DNA of 64,000 nt from Roridomyces roridus (GCA_029378245.1 JARKIF010000008.1:1860001-1924000), one strand, 5' to 3'; shown: positions 33,647 through 45,560, counted from the first letter of the stretch. Program-made: numbers and translations. Notes: generated by a model not told the origin, from the letters alone.

Positions 33647-34291
33647 TCATTTTGGACCCTGTATCCGTTTCGCATGTGCCTCTCGCACTTCCCCCCAATC
33701 CCACCCCAGCCACGCTCTGTCGTCCTCGTCCTGTCCACCGGCAACAAATCGTTGGACCATCTCTTTAGTCAAAACAACATCGCCAATCTTCTCCCCTTCG
33801 ACCATCTTCTCCAACCCTCGGAGGATAGACTCGGCACTGATAGCATGTTGCAGAATCTTCCACCCCTTTTCTCGTGAACCTCCCTTGGCCCAGAACTTGC
33901 TTGCCTTTTCCATATCCTTTTCTCGTCTCTCAGCCACCCATCGTCTCATTTTGTCGAGGTCAACCAACGAGCGACACGGCTGCGAACTCGAGTCATTCAG
34001 CAGTCGAACGCCGTCCTCTTCTTCCGAGATCAAGCAACAAAGACACTCGATCAACGCGCCCTCCTTGACCTGCTCGCAGAACGAGCTCTCGGTGAGGATC
34101 GTAGCATCGTAATGGCCTCTATGCTGGCTCTTTTGAAACGGTTTCGTTGAATCTCGGATGACCACAAGCAGATCAAAGTCGCTTTTCGGGGTATGTGTTC
34201 CCCAGAGTCGGGAGCCGACCAGGTAGACTGTTTGCACCTTTGTCGGGATTTGTAGAGTATGCAGGAACTCTGAGATGTGAGTTGGAGTCAT
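33647..34291 (-). CDS. Small nucleotidyltransferase-fold protein
   Basis: Intronless, 214 residues. The N-terminal motif VYLVGSRLWGTHTPKSDFDL has the polymerase-beta superfamily pattern: Gly26-Ser27, then Asp38-x-Asp40 as likely metal ligands, followed by LLVVIRDS. The C-terminal half is helical (RRWVAERREKDMEKASKFW) and could be a substrate-binding partner domain like those next to minimal (MNT/HEPN-like) nucleotidyltransferases. Substrate unknown. No introns in a region where nearly all genes have them is notable. Confidence 0.8.
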   Translation of the reverse strand: MTPTHISEFLHTLQIPTKVQTVYLVGSRLWGTHTPKSDFDLLVVIRDSTKPFQKSQHRGHYDATILTESSFCEQVKEGALIECLCCLISEEEDGVRLLNDSSSQPCRSLVDLDKMRRWVAERREKDMEKASKFWAKGGSREKGWKILQHAISAESILRGLEKMVEGEKIGDVVLTKEMVQRFVAGGQDEDDRAWLGWDWGEVREAHAKRIQGPK

Positions 34292-34370
34292 ATTGTGGTT
34301 GAGAGCAAGATGCGGTGCCGAACATCAAACCAGGCTAACTTGAACACTTGATTGGATTCACTCTGCTACT

Positions 34371-36545
34371 CTAGACACGCCGTGAAATCTCAACAAGCAA
34401 CGGCGCATCGACGCTCGTAACCATGTAATCATGCAAATTCTCGTCCCAATGAGTGCTTTCAAACCCCTCCGCGAACCGCATCTCGAACCTCTTGACGAGC
34501 GTACTTGCAACCATCAACATCTCGCGCCACGCCAGGGCCTTTCCCACACAATTGGCAGCGCCGTATGAGAAGGGGATGAACGCCGTGGTGTTGTCGGACT
34601 CGCCGACTCGATCTCGGAGCCAGCGGTCTGGGTCGAATGTATCCGGGAAGGAGAAATATTCGGCATTTCGGTGCAGTGAATAGGGTGGGACGTAGATTTG
34701 GGTGTGTTCGGGGATGAAACTAGGGAGCATCAAGCGGGCGAATAGTAGCCTAGTAAGATCTGGACTTACCGACCGGCAACTACCCTCCCTTCCCCAGGTG
34801 GAACTTGTCTGGGCCCATTTGTGCGTAGAGAAGGCTGCAGGCGGAGTGTTTCGTTTCTGGATTGTTAATTGAGGTTAATTTGGACTCCTTGGTGATGCAA
34901 AGTTCGAATCGGACTCACATACACGCAGTGAGAAGCTTCAACTCCCCGTGTCTACTGGAATCCAAGGTAGACTCTTCATCCGGGTAAATGGTGTCTACCT
35001 CAGCTTGCACGCGTTGATAAATGCGTGGATTGGAGAGCAGAAGCCATACGAAACTAGAAGAAAAGAGGGTGTTGAATTCCGAGTAAGTACTTATGAGAAT
35101 TCACTTACCTGCTCAAAGCACTCGAGGTCGTATCCGAGCCCGCAAGGATGCTCAGTGTGCCATCTGCCACGACCTCCGAAAACGCCGGTTTCTCTTTCTC
35201 CATCTCAGCCTCATCCATCTGGGATTGAAAAATTCAATAATAAATATGCGCGCAGGAAAACACGGGGGATTCATTAAACTCACCAAATGATACCACAAAT
35301 CCTTCACCTTGGAACCGGCTTTGACGCGGTTCGCGGCGCATATAGCACCGAATTTACGGATTGTCTTGAGGCTACGCGTCGCTCCTGGAATTAGGTGCAC
35401 AACAGAGATCGCCCTGAAAATTCGTCAGATATCTCAAGTACTAGAGTCCAGAGGCATTAAGCTCACCAGGGAGTCTGGCTTATGACCGCCGACGTTCTGC
35501 CGATTAATCGTGGTTTGTTTTCTCTTTACGAGGAACTTGACTTACTTGATGCTCGCCTCTATTAGCGTCCACAGTCCTTCTTTGTCGCCGCCGTCTCTCA
35601 GCATTTCAAATCCACCGCCGAAACTAAGTGGTCTGTCAAATGGAGTACCTGTGGTTGAACTGCAACGAACGCCATATCTCCCATCACATCGAAACTAATA
35701 CGCAGGAATTAGCGCACGTATACAGGGAATATATATGTTGAAATGCGTACGTGAAATAATTAATCCATTCAGCCATGTTGACAGGCCCAGGTCGAAGACC
35801 GTCGAGACGATCCATCAACTGAACAATTCGTTTCCCCAAAATGGTCGTTTCGTACTCGTCGAGCGACTCTGTACTCATGCCGCGGTTCCAAATTCGCCTT
35901 CTATTCGCGTGGGCGTCCCCGAGAAGGACCAGCAGATTGCCGCTCTGAAGCGAGGGATCTTTCCTCCCCTCATAGACTGAGAAATAAATCAATAAATGGG
36001 CATTTCGGCCGAAGAGCCCACTAGTAAGACGCCGCGATGCTCACATGCTCCCTTTGGAAAGCCGCCTGTGCCGAGAACGGCTTTCACGGCGTCGACGTGG
36101 ATGACCGAGATCTCATTCGGTCCAGTGCGTACGAATGGACCATACTTGTCGTGCAGAGCCTTGTTTACACGATGCGCCCGACCGCTCGCGACAGTCCAGG
36201 CACCCCAGAGCTTCGTAATCCTAGGCAAAAATGGGCCTGGGATGTGAGCCAGCGGGTGCCAGGGAGAAATTCGGTAGAGTGCGATGGAGATGCAGAGTGT
36301 AGAGAGGAAGACGACGGAGATACCGGACAGAGACGAGGAGGATGGAGTGGCGAGGAATAGCAGCAAGGGCTGGATTGTGAGCAGCAAGATAGGTTTGTTT
36401 GCTTTGGTTGGTGTGAATCGATGGAAGTAGAGGTGGTTGAGCTGAGGGAATGAATTAGATGAGCGGGCAGGAGCTGAAGCGCTGAAGGACTTGCCAGTGC
36501 CAGAACGACTGCCAAAAGAGTCGGATGAGAGCTCGAGATTGGCAT
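34371..36545 (-). CDS. Cytochrome P450, subfamily A copy 1
   Basis: Membrane-anchored monooxygenase. ATG 36545 (MPISSSHPTLLAVVLAL), then a GC-AG intron (36494-36442) joins LNHLYFHRFTP, as in its paralogues. Hydrophobic segments precede LYRISPWHPLAHIPGP, the proline hinge. Landmarks are RRRIWNRGMSTESLDEYE (C-helix), FDVMGDMAF, the I-helix ILAGSDTTSSALS, the K-helix ETLR in NETLRLQP, FDPDRWLRD and the heme loop FIPFSYGAANCVGKALA (Cys ligand). It lacks the intron between YGPFVRT and GPNEISVI that copies at 40489 and 49402 have. The frame looks intact to the stop at 34371. Substrate unknown. Confidence 0.88.
36442..36494 (-). other. GC-AG intron in P450 copy A1
   Basis: Exon 1 ends CTG and the intron begins GCAAGT; the acceptor is CTCAG. 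All paralogues have a GT donor at the same place. Confidence 0.8.
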
Positions 36546-36840
36546 GTGGATGTGAGGAAGAAGTAGGCAGGAACGTAACTTCTTATAGTACTGACCCCCG
36601 CCCGAGGTCCGCCTACATATACACCGTGTACACGGGACCCGGAAGAATACTTTTTGGGACACGGATCAACGGAATGGCAGTTGATATCAGATCATCTTCA
36701 AATAGGGGCAAGTAAGTACATTATATACGAAAGCCATACATCGTGAATACGTATACACATTTCCAGCAATAAAAAGCAAGATATCCACAAAAGAGTCCAT
36801 CCATCCCGAATCAACCACCCAGCCAACTTTTTTGTGCAAC

Positions 36841-38285
36841 TCAAATCTGCATAAGCGTCCCCTCGGAAAGCGGCGAACTCAAAAGCTGAAACGCGGCAGG
36901 TGCAGTCTCCCTCCTTTCCTCCTTGATATACGACGGGCTCACCCGAGGCATGTACTCGTAAAACCCTTCCTCACCGCCCGCACTGCCCAGATTGATCGGT
37001 GTCACCGGCGAGGAGTACATGAGCTCCACCTCGTGCACCGTAACGCCCGCTTGCTGCTGCTGCTCCTCGTGTGGCTGCGCCCAGGGGTTCCCGAAGCTCC
37101 CATTGATCTGCGGAACAGCAATCTCGATGGGGTGCATGCCGGGCGAGGAGAGGTCCGTGAGCGAGTTGATGGAGGCGGCGGGGGAGTGGTGTGGGTCATT
37201 GGATTCGAGAACGGGGAGTGTGTTGTGGCGGTATCGTTGCATTTGACCATGGTTGTTGACCATGCGCAGATCAAACTCTGACGCAGATCGCGAGAGCGGG
37301 TTAGGGAAGGTGCTCCCTGACGATTCAGAGGAGTAGGACATATTTTCAGCATCAAACACAGAGGACGTTGCGGATCGAGGTTCGGACCTATTTCAAAGCG
37401 AATTAGAAATCAAGCGTCGAGAAGGCAAAAACAACAACCACTTACCCCGAACTCCCGTCGTCCTGGAAGTGCTGGTGGTGGTGGAATTTGTTTGGCATGC
37501 GCATGTCAAATTCAACGACCGAGCTAACGCGTCGATGTGCAACAGGGGGCCCCTCGGGGCTGGAAGACGTATGGTGGGATGACGGCGGCCCCCTCGCCAT
37601 GATCGCAGATTGACTCTGCACACGGCGCACATAGTGCTGCTGCAAATGCGCCGGCATCGTCGTCATCCCCTCTGCATTATAAAATTGCTCGGGAGCCATC
37701 ACATGCGGGAGAGACATCCGAGGCGGAGGTGGCGGCACCTGCACCGGCGAGCAGGGCTGCGAGTGCGTCGAGCCAAATGGCCGCTCAGGAAGACTCAGAT
37801 GCGTCTGGTCCTGGTACAAACCAAGGCCAGCGGCGTGGTGAAACCCAGGATGCTGCAGCGGCAAATATCCCGAAATCCTCCTGCTTCACTGGCGTCGTGG
37901 GCTCGCCAAACATGTCGAAGCGGAAATCAAGCGAACTGGCGTGGCGTAACCGAGCCTTGGTGGGACCCCGAATTCGCTCGCGCCCAGAGTAATGGCAGAT
38001 GAGACCTCGGGAAGTGCAGCGTTTGCAAACGGGGTGGTCTCCCGAGCACTGAGAGAGAACGGGTAAGACACGAGGAGTGGGTGAGACATGCATCAGACGC
38101 ACCTTGGTCTTCCTGTCCCTGCATTTATCGCAAGCTTGCGTCGTTCGCTGGCGGGGAGGCGGGGCGGTGAGAAAGTCTTGCGAATCAGACTGCTGCGAGC
38201 CACGGCGAGAACTGGGTGTAGAGGGAGCTTCGTCCCAAGGGTGAAACATGGACGAGTCGTCGTTGAAGATGAGGGGAGAAGCCAT
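36841..38285 (-). CDS. Zn2Cys6 transcription factor
   Basis: Four exons (38285-38103, 38048-37890, 37852-37446, 37387-36841) give 431 residues. The binuclear zinc cluster is formed across intron 1: QACDKCRDRKTK then CSGDHPVCKRCTSRGLIC, spacing C-x2-C-x6-C-x6-C-x2-C-x6-C, near residues 51-80. The rest is disordered: Pro- and His-rich stretches, VEFDMRMPNKFHHH and a second similar motif SASEFDLRMVNNHGQ, then VELMYSSPVTPINLG. No fungal-specific TF domain is visible. Intron 2 would be only 37 nt; otherwise there is a frameshift at about 37870. An in-frame ATG at 38357 adds 24 residues; I prefer MASPLIF. It lies between P450 A1 and the dehydrogenase and is a candidate local regulator, by position only. 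Confidence 0.82.
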
Positions 38286-38451
38286 GTCGCAGAGTCTCGG
38301 ATTCAGAGGGTCTTTCAAAATAGTTATACTGGAATTTTTCGAAATCTCCTGTGTCATGGTTCGTCCCGTTCATTATACGATCGTTATGATCGAACAACGG
38401 ATCTGCACGACGATTATATTTCAATTTTCTTCCTACCTACCCCTGCCGGCC

Positions 38452-40143
38452 TTATACCTTTCCCAGAAGCTGCGAGTTGAACTCGCGGCCAATCAGCATC
38501 CGTCGAATTTCTTGCGTTCCAGCTCCAACGGCATACAGCCTCGAGTCCCTAACAATCCGACCAAGCGGGTAGTCTGTGTGTGCCTACGTCAGAATCTGCT
38601 CACAAGCTACAAGATGAAATTTACCGTTAATATACCCATTACCCCCGAGACTCTGCATGGCCTCGATAGCAACCTCGATGGCCTTCTCGGTCGAATACAG
38701 GATGGCTCCGGCGCAATCCTGCCATCATTCGGTATCAATTTTTCAACACGACACGACACCGCGACGCACCCTACGGCTGATCTTGCCTTGGTCGCACGCC
38801 CGTGCGACAGCATACACGTACGAGCGACTGGCGTTCAGATTCGTGTACATGTCAGCGATCTTGCCTGCGGATCAAATTGCACTCGATGGTCATAATTAAG
38901 AAGCGGGTGCCTCCTACCTTGCATAAGCTGGAAAGTCCCTATGGCCTGTCCAAACTGCTCCCTTTGATGCATATATTCCACCGCATAGTCAAACGCGGCT
39001 TGCATCAACCTGGTCACAGGTCATTGAGGGCGGACCGCGATTAAAGAGATTACAGACCCAAGGGGCCCCTGTGGATCGAGATTAAAGGGGTACGTAGCAG
39101 ATATTTTGCAAAACTCACACCACTGAGAACGAGACGTTCGAGATCCAAGCCAGACATCAACACAGATGCTCCTTTGTTGACCTGGCCCAGTACGTTTTCT
39201 GACATGATCGATGAGAGGGTGGTACATGCTTCTGGAATAAAACTACCTTCCGGCACAAGACAATTCTCAAACACCAGTTCGCACGTATCACTGCCTCGCA
39301 TACCGAACTTGTCGAGTTTTGGAGCGGTGGAGAATCCGGTGAAACCTCGCTCGACCAAAAAGGCAGTGATACCTTTGGAATGTTTTTCCGGTGCGGTTTT
39401 GGCGTAAACAACCAACGTCGACGCCGAGGGGCCATTAGTTATCCTGTGCTGCGTAAGCTTCCGTTCCGCAATCAATAACAATACAAACCAGAATTTGTTT
39501 CCGTTGAGCTTGTAGCCCCCGTCGACCTTGTCCGCACGGAGGCGCATACTCACAACGTCGCTCCCGCTGCCGGGTTCGCTCATTGCGAGACTGCCGACTT
39601 TGGCGCCGCTGATGAGATCCGGCAGATACTTGGCCTTTTGGGCGGCGGTACCGTGGCGGTGGATTTGATTCACACACAAGTTCGAGTGCGCGCCGTAGGA
39701 GAGCGCGACGGAACCAGATGCCTTGGAAAGGGCCTCCATGGCAAGCGTGTGGTGCAGGTACCCCAGACCCAGCCCGTTATATTCTGGCGCCACAGTGATA
39801 CCCAACAGGCCCATCTCTCCCATTTTGGGCCAGAGATCCTTGGAAAGGGTGTTCAGGACACGAAACGAAACGAAAGTGAACTCACTGCCGGGAAGTTGTT
39901 CGACTTGTCGATTTCTGCAGCGCGCGGTGCGACCTCCTTTTCCGCAAACCCAGTGACAGCGTTTCTGAACTGCAGCGGATGTGAGCGTCAGCCTTCATGT
40001 GCGAGTAATCGTATCACCTCTTCCTCCTCCGCGGTCAACCCGGATACGTCGGTGTTGTAGAACGAGGCATGACGTCTGGAAAGAATAGTACGGGGCGTGA
40101 CGATGCGTGGTGCGCGGCGCTGCAGGATACGGAGCGCAGACAT
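38452..40143 (-). CDS. IVD: Isovaleryl-CoA dehydrogenase, mitochondrial
   Basis: FAD enzyme of leucine breakdown (isovaleryl-CoA to 3-methylcrotonyl-CoA). ATG 40143 begins an Arg-rich mitochondrial presequence ([17 protein letters not shown]). Acyl-CoA dehydrogenase landmarks in order: [113 protein letters not shown] (contains the Glu used as base in this family), [64 protein letters not shown], and [20 protein letters not shown]. About nine short introns, one of them within LGLMQAA, join cleanly. About 420 residues, normal length. Confidence 0.92.
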
Positions 40144-40488
40144 GGTACGGTGGTGGACAAGATGCTTATTGCGGACGGATCATGACGTATGTATGCTTGC
40201 TTGGGATTGATTGATCGGCTTCAACCGCGTTTTTTCTCAAACCCAACATCCAGGTTCGCATCTCGCATCTCCCGCAAACTATTCCTGTTCCCAAGACATT
40301 TTACAGCCTGCCTATATGGGGTGATACCGGGAGATTGCCGCTACGGCCTGGCCCTTGAGCGTCCTGTTTAGCTTCCGGCTAGCTAAAAGCCGCGCGTTTT
40401 AAATCCCTCCCTTGTTTGGCCCTGCACACCCACAATTTTCGTCTTCCTTGTCTCGTTTTCCCTCTTTCTTTCCTCCATAACTCTGCCC

Positions 40489-42693
40489 ATGTCGGCGGCA
40501 CCGAACACGATGTTGCTCGCCGCCATCCTGGGACTGGTCAGTCTTCACCGTTGCCTTCTAACGAACGTGCATCTCAGCCTACTCCAGCTAAACCATATCT
40601 ACTTTCATCGCCACCCGCCAGCGAACGCAACGATACCCATCCTAGTGCTCATAATCCAACCGGCCTTCCTCCTCCTCCTCCTCCCCCCTCCCTCCTTATC
40701 CACTGTCCTCTTAACCTACACAACCTTCCTCGTCTCCCTCATCCTTTCAATCACGGCCTATCGCCTCTCTCCATGGCACCCCCTCGCACATATCCCCGGC
40801 CCCACCATCAACAAGGTCACGAAACTGTGGGGCGCGTGGGTCGTCGCCGGGGGGAAGCAGCATTTAGCTTGGAAGAGGCTGCATGACAAGTATGGCGACT
40901 TTGTCCGGACGGGTAAGTGTGGCGTCAGCTTTTACATGTGCTGTGGCTACTTCTTATCCCCGATTCATTGAGTACTAATTGAGTTTAACCTCCCGCTAGG
41001 ACCGAATGAGATCTCCATAGTCCATTTCGACGCGGTGAAAGCCATCCTTGGGACGGGTGGATTTCCCAAGGGCGAATGTAAAGTTCATGTTCGACCATCC
41101 AGTTCAACTGCTTATTTTCTCGTAGACTACGACCCGCGCCGGGACCCGACACTTGCTTCGACCTCGCTCCTTCTCCTCCGGGGTGACGCACACGCAAGTA
41201 GGCGACGCATCTGGAACCGTGGGATGAGCACCGAGGCGATCAACGAGTACGAAATCATCTTGGAGAGGAGGGTAATGCAGTTGATGGATCGGCTTGATGG
41301 CTTCTGCGGGACTGCTGTCGATATAGCGGGGTGGTTTGGGTATTTCGCGTAAGTGCTCGATATTACCTTCAAGATCAACTGACCGACAGCTGTAGGTTCG
41401 ATTTCATGGGAGATATGGCGTGAGTAGTTCCCACCGTTCATCATTCTCCTACTTATATAACGTTAGGTTCGGTGGTGGATTCGATATGATGAGGGACGGT
41501 GGGGACAAGAAGGGACTTTGGGAGTTGATAGCCAACGGCGCCAGGTATGTTTCCCCGCTAGTTCCCGAACCTCCACTGAACTCGTACAGGAACATCGTCA
41601 TCGTGTCGCAGACTCCTTGGTGAGAACACGTTCAACCTGTCGAGGCTTGGCTCATGGATAACACCAGGCTATCCTCCCTCATCATCAAACTCCCGGCTGC
41701 GTCGAGGGGTTACACTCGATTGCGCGGATTTGGAGCGACGTGTGCTGCCAATCGTATCAAGCGTGGTTCAGAGACGAAGGACTTGTGGTATCATCTCGTG
41801 AGTTTCTTCCTCCTACTTTGTTATCTGCTACTCACTTTCGGGTCTAGACCGACGAGGCGGGTATCGAAAAAACCAAACCGACGCACGCTGATGTGGTATC
41901 GGACGGCGTGTTGAGCGTCGTCGCTGGATCAGATACAACTGCCGTAGCTCTGAGCTGGTGTGTTCTCTTCTCCCTTCTCCCATGCATCTCAACAAGTTGC
42001 CAGCCTGGTCTGGTTCCTCCTCTCTCACCCGGACATATATCGGCGCGTGCAAGATGAGGTGGGCTCTGTGTATCCAGAGGGGGAGTCGACGCTGGATTCG
42101 AGCAAGCATGAGGAATTGAAGTTGCTCGCCGCGTGTTTGTAAGTCGCGCATGCATGCAGTTTTATGACGGTTTGATTCTTTGGCTAATGCCGATCCGTAG
42201 AAACGAAACGATGCGACTTCAGCCACCGGTTCTCTCGAATGGCACTCGACAGGTTCCACGTGGTGGAGGGAGGGTAGTTGCTGGGCGGTACGTACTAAGA
42301 TCTCAGGTTGACTCTCTAAGTGCTCATCATTTCATTAGCTTCATACCCGAGGACACGCAGATCTACATCCCGCCCTACTCCCTCCACCGCAACGAGGCGT
42401 ACTTTTCCGACCCGGAGAAATTCGACCCTGATCGCTGGCTCCGACCGCCTACCGACGACTCGGAATGGAAACACAACACCGGGGCGTTCATCCCGTTTTC
42501 GTACGGCGCTGCGAATTGCGTGGGTAAGGTCCTGGCGTGGCGGGAGATGCTTATGGTGGCGAGTACGCTTCTCCGACGGTATGAGATGAGGTTTGCACAG
42601 GGGGATGAGACGGCCCGGTGGACGGATGGGCTGAGGGATTATTTTGTTACTAGTATGAAGGGGCCGTTGATGGTTGAGATGGGTAGGCGGTGA
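40489..42693 (+). CDS. Cytochrome P450, subfamily A copy 2
   Basis: Exon 1 MSAAPNTMLLAAILGL (40489-40536), GT-AG intron, then LNHIYFHRHPPANATIPILV, a hydrophobic anchor, and YRLSPWHPLAHIPGP. Later exons: LWGAWVVAGGKQHLAWKRLH, GPNEISIVHFDAVKAILG, RRRIWNRGMSTEAINEYE, a 23-25-nt exon encoding FDFMGDMA, FGGGFDMMRDGGDKKGLW, SETKDLWYHL, the I-helix VVAGSDTTAVALS, NETMRLQPPVLSNGTRQ (K-helix ETMR), FDPDRWLRP and heme loop FIPFSYGAANCVGKVLA. All junctions splice in frame and no stop interrupts. It has the most introns of the A group. It is convergent with flavoprotein copy 1. Confidence 0.88.
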
Positions 42694-42844
42694 GGCCTCG
42701 AGGCAAGGTGTATATAGGGTCTATTCTTGGATGTAACTGCGCGTAGCGTAGTGATGAACTGTTTCTTTCTTGGGTAATGATCTCCCACGGTTCATTTGAG
42801 AAATAAATCGAACCAATGGAGTGAGCGACGATTGACAAAAGGAC

Positions 42845-42890
42845 TGTTTGTGCCTTTGATGGTTGAAATTGCGCGTCGCTATTCACAAGG
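42845..42890 (+). pseudogene. Relic of a P450 3' end
   Basis: The bases read VPLMVEIARRYSQG in frame, matching the last residues of P450 copy A3 (VPLMVEISRR at 51413-51442), but they lie downstream of P450 A2's own stop. From here to about 44880 the sequence is homologous to 51413-53395, so the relic marks the edge of a duplicated block. Confidence 0.8.
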
Positions 42891-42930
42891 AGAACCAAAA
42901 ATGTTTCTGATTGGGACCGCGCACTCGTTG

Positions 42931-42969
42931 ATCCACTATCTATCTCTCTATCTCTCTATCTATCTATCA
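42931..42969. repeat. TATC/TCTC microsatellite
   Basis: A run of TATC and TCTC units (CTATCTATCTCTCTATCTC...) just 3' of flavoprotein copy 1. It is absent at the homologous position by copy 2. Confidence 0.85.
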
Positions 42970-42978
42970 TCAAAGTCA

Positions 42979-44580
42979 TTAAGAATCGAAGATGGCACCA
43001 TATGCAGCAATGCCTCTGCTCTCCATCCCGTAGACCACGCGCCTCGTGAGCTTAGGGTTGGAGATGATGAACACCGCCTCAGCATTCGATTCGACCACGA
43101 GTTTGTATGTGACAGCCACCATGTCAGGCCGCCCGTCAGTGCGCGTATCTGCCAATCGTCATTAAAGGAGACTCAAAACAGAATAAACTCACCCCAAATC
43201 CAAGCATCCGGATCAGCCTTGCGCACCATATCGACAATTTTCTTGCCGTATGTTACAGCCGGACTGGGCGTAGACCAAAAAATCCTCCGCGGGGTGACGT
43301 CGGCGTAGAATAACGACAAGCAGGGACCGATCCCCGAACCTGTGGCGACGACTACGATCTTTTTGAACAACTTGGATGTGTAGAGCAATCCGTGCATGGG
43401 GGCGCCGCGGATCCAGAGCTTGGTAGGTGGGTTGATGATGCATTCGCGCGTCCAGTCGCCTGCGTGTGAGACAACGATAGAGAAGCCTTTGGGACCGCTA
43501 CCGCTGCCGTCGTCGTCCGGGATCGTAGCGAACGCGTGCCATTCCAACAGAGGACGCGTCGATACTTTGAGCCCGTAGAACGGCTGCATGTCGCGGTATT
43601 TGAAGTGCAACCGAATCGCGTGGCTGGAGAGGACTTCGGGGTAGACGTCGTGCCGCCGGAGACGGCTCCATGAGAGGAGCGAGCAACCTGTGGAGATGCA
43701 GAAGGTCCAGAAACTGGCCGTGTTGATGAGGTAGCGTCCGAGACTTGGCGGACCGGGTTCCAAAACGCGGTACTGGTTCGCTGCGAAGATGGAGTGCATC
43801 CAGAACGTCGCTAGGGCGATCCACCCGGAGTAGCGGTGGCCAGCCTCGAAGTAGTCGTGGTACCGCCGTCGGAGTACGGGGTGCGCGGCGGTGAGGATGA
43901 AGCAGAACATGGTCACGAGGATGTAGGATGTTGCGAGGTTGGCGACCGCCCATTTGCTGCTGCGGTCAGCGATGAAGTCCCGCGTCAGGACAGCCGTGTA
44001 CATGATGTACCAGACCACCGCGGCTACGCCCGACCCGCTGTGACCTCCGCCGTAGTGGAAAACTTTGGCAAGACGCCGGCGGAGCCACAAGGGCGCTCCA
44101 TGTGGGCACGCCACGGCGATCTCGTAGAGGAGATTAACAAAGTTCTCTTGGCGGAAAAGAAGTGTGGCCATGAGGTTGACCGAAGCCGCCGTTCCCATGT
44201 TCGGTGCGAGAGGATGGCCATCGTTCTTGACGACGATCACGATAAACGCAGTCAAGTTGGCCGCGAAGATGACTGTGAAGATTTTGCGGTAGTATGAGAA
44301 GGCGATATCTGAAGGGCAGATGAGCGAGAGTCAAAAGTTCAAAGACAGAAATTTACGATAAAGCCAACGAGTAAGGCTGGATCTCCCGTGCTTCGCAGGA
44401 AGCTCCAACTCGGCGAGGTCAGACTTGACAATGGCCGAGGGCTCGACGGTAGCCTTCTCAACATGGCTGGAAGCCGTACTGGACGAGTCCGACTGGGGGA
44501 CGGTCGCCGGGAAAGCAAGGATCTCCTGCAAAAAGTCAGCATTGAACTGAGTGCGACACTGAACTCACCTGTTCAGTCAT
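42979..44580 (-). CDS. TmpA-like membrane flavoprotein, copy 1
   Basis: Four exons. ATG 44580 encodes MTEQ, a 40-odd-nt intron leads to EILAFPATVPQSDSSS; another joins LTRWLY to HIAFSYYRKIFTVIF. The long third exon has several hydrophobic segments (AAVVWYIMYTAVLTRDF, LATSYILVTMFCFILT, YSGWIALATFWMHSIFA) and then a cytosolic FAD/NAD(P)-binding part with FGLKV-type strands, GDWTRECIINPPTKLWIRG and the nucleotide loop VVVATGSGIGPCLSLFYADV. The last exon ends ESRGIAAYGAIFDS. About 480 residues. This resembles Aspergillus TmpA, a membrane flavoprotein distantly like ferric reductases and NADPH oxidases, from memory. It may feed electrons to or modify products of the nearby P450s; that is inference. 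Confidence 0.8.
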
Positions 44581-44880
44581 CGAGCGAATCTTGGGATGAG
44601 GTGCGATGAACCACCGCCGCATTTAAGCACACCCTTATCGTACAGCACGGGCATGCAAAATTGGACGAGGCACACTGGGCTCCAAAAAGACCATCGACTT
44701 CGAATCTTCAATGCAGATTTGACATACGGACGCTAAGATTTCATGTGCTTTTCCGCCGATAGAATCTGAATTGCAAGAAATTTCTCGTGGTTGAACAAGT
44801 TATCTGGCATTCTTCTGGTATCGGGGTGGGGTTGCGAGTCCGAAGTGACAGATAGAAGGCGGTCTCAGCTGTCAGAAGAG

Positions 44881-45091
44881 TGAACATCATATCCCTCGGT
44901 ACCCCCAATTCATGTCCGCGTCGCGTGAATATCAAAGAGACGCACCTCAAAATCACCTGCCTTTCAGTGAAGTACGCAAACTCGAATGATGTGTGTTGAC
45001 GTTTTCATGTGCCGTCTTGATGTTCTCTAGACATGAAGCATACTGAGAAGCAAGTGAGTCCAATTTCCGTCATGCTGTACAATAGTGAGGG
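44881..45091. other. Intergenic region, no gene seen
   Basis: Sequence between the flavoprotein 1 duplicated block and the P450 relic; nothing recognised. Confidence 0.4.
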
Positions 45092-45390
45092 CCCGGCAGA
45101 ACGATACGACGAGTGGAAAGCCCTGACCGAGGTCGTTGATTTTCTAACCGTCCGTTCGACCTGAGATCGAGCAAGCCCAAAAATCCACGGAATGGGTCCC
45201 AAGATACGCCTTGATGACTCGGACGTGGTCAGTGCAGCTCGTTGAATTCTTGAATCGTCCGTCCGACGATCGGAATAGGATTGATCAAGCCAAAAATCCA
45301 CCGAATGTTCTCAAGATGATGGATGCCCTGCGGAGCCTGCCAGCCTGGCCTGAGGCACTCGGTGCGATATTTCGGAAGAGTAGTGCTGTG
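45092..45390 (-). pseudogene. P450 subfamily B relic, with an internal tandem duplication
   Basis: Read on the minus strand, 45390-45225 gives an intron-like stretch then NIRWIFGLINPIPIVGRTIQ and EFNEL; 45215-45092 repeats the same segment as PFRGFLGLL-like degraded sequence and ends GLSTRRI. Both correspond to the segment NIPWIFGLLNLIPMVGRTIQ of intact B-type genes. Stops and shifts prevent coding. It is a fragment of one lost P450, duplicated in tandem. Confidence 0.85.
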
Positions 45391-45489
45391 AATGCAGACA
45401 TGGATTTAATGTGCAGCCAAGACTTGGGTGTACTGTTGAGATTTCAAGAGGAACTGCGCAGGAGCTGACAGTCGGAGTGACGCCGACGG

Positions 45490-45560
45490 AGTTGGAGAGA
45501 ACACGTTGAGAACACGATCATGTGACTCTGTCGGTAAACTGCCGGCAATTCTTTTCTCCT
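45490..45560 (-). promoter_or_regulatory. Conserved intergenic element, minus-strand copy 3' of P450 B1
   Basis: Read on the minus strand: AAAAGAATTGCCGGCAG, TTTACCGACAGAG and GTCACATGATCG. The orientation follows P450 B1. Confidence 0.6.

Larger units (their letters stand above)
42851..44880. repeat. Segmental duplication, copy 1 (flavoprotein block)
   Basis: Homologous throughout to 51413-53395, strongest over the flavoprotein coding region, weaker in its upstream 250 bp. The left edge falls within P450 coding sequence. Confidence 0.85.

Noticed and set aside
43836..44297. Plus-strand 153-codon frame antisense to flavoprotein 1 (and its twin at 52358-52819)
   Set aside because: Present in both copies only because the coding sequence is duplicated; composition is that of a codon shadow.
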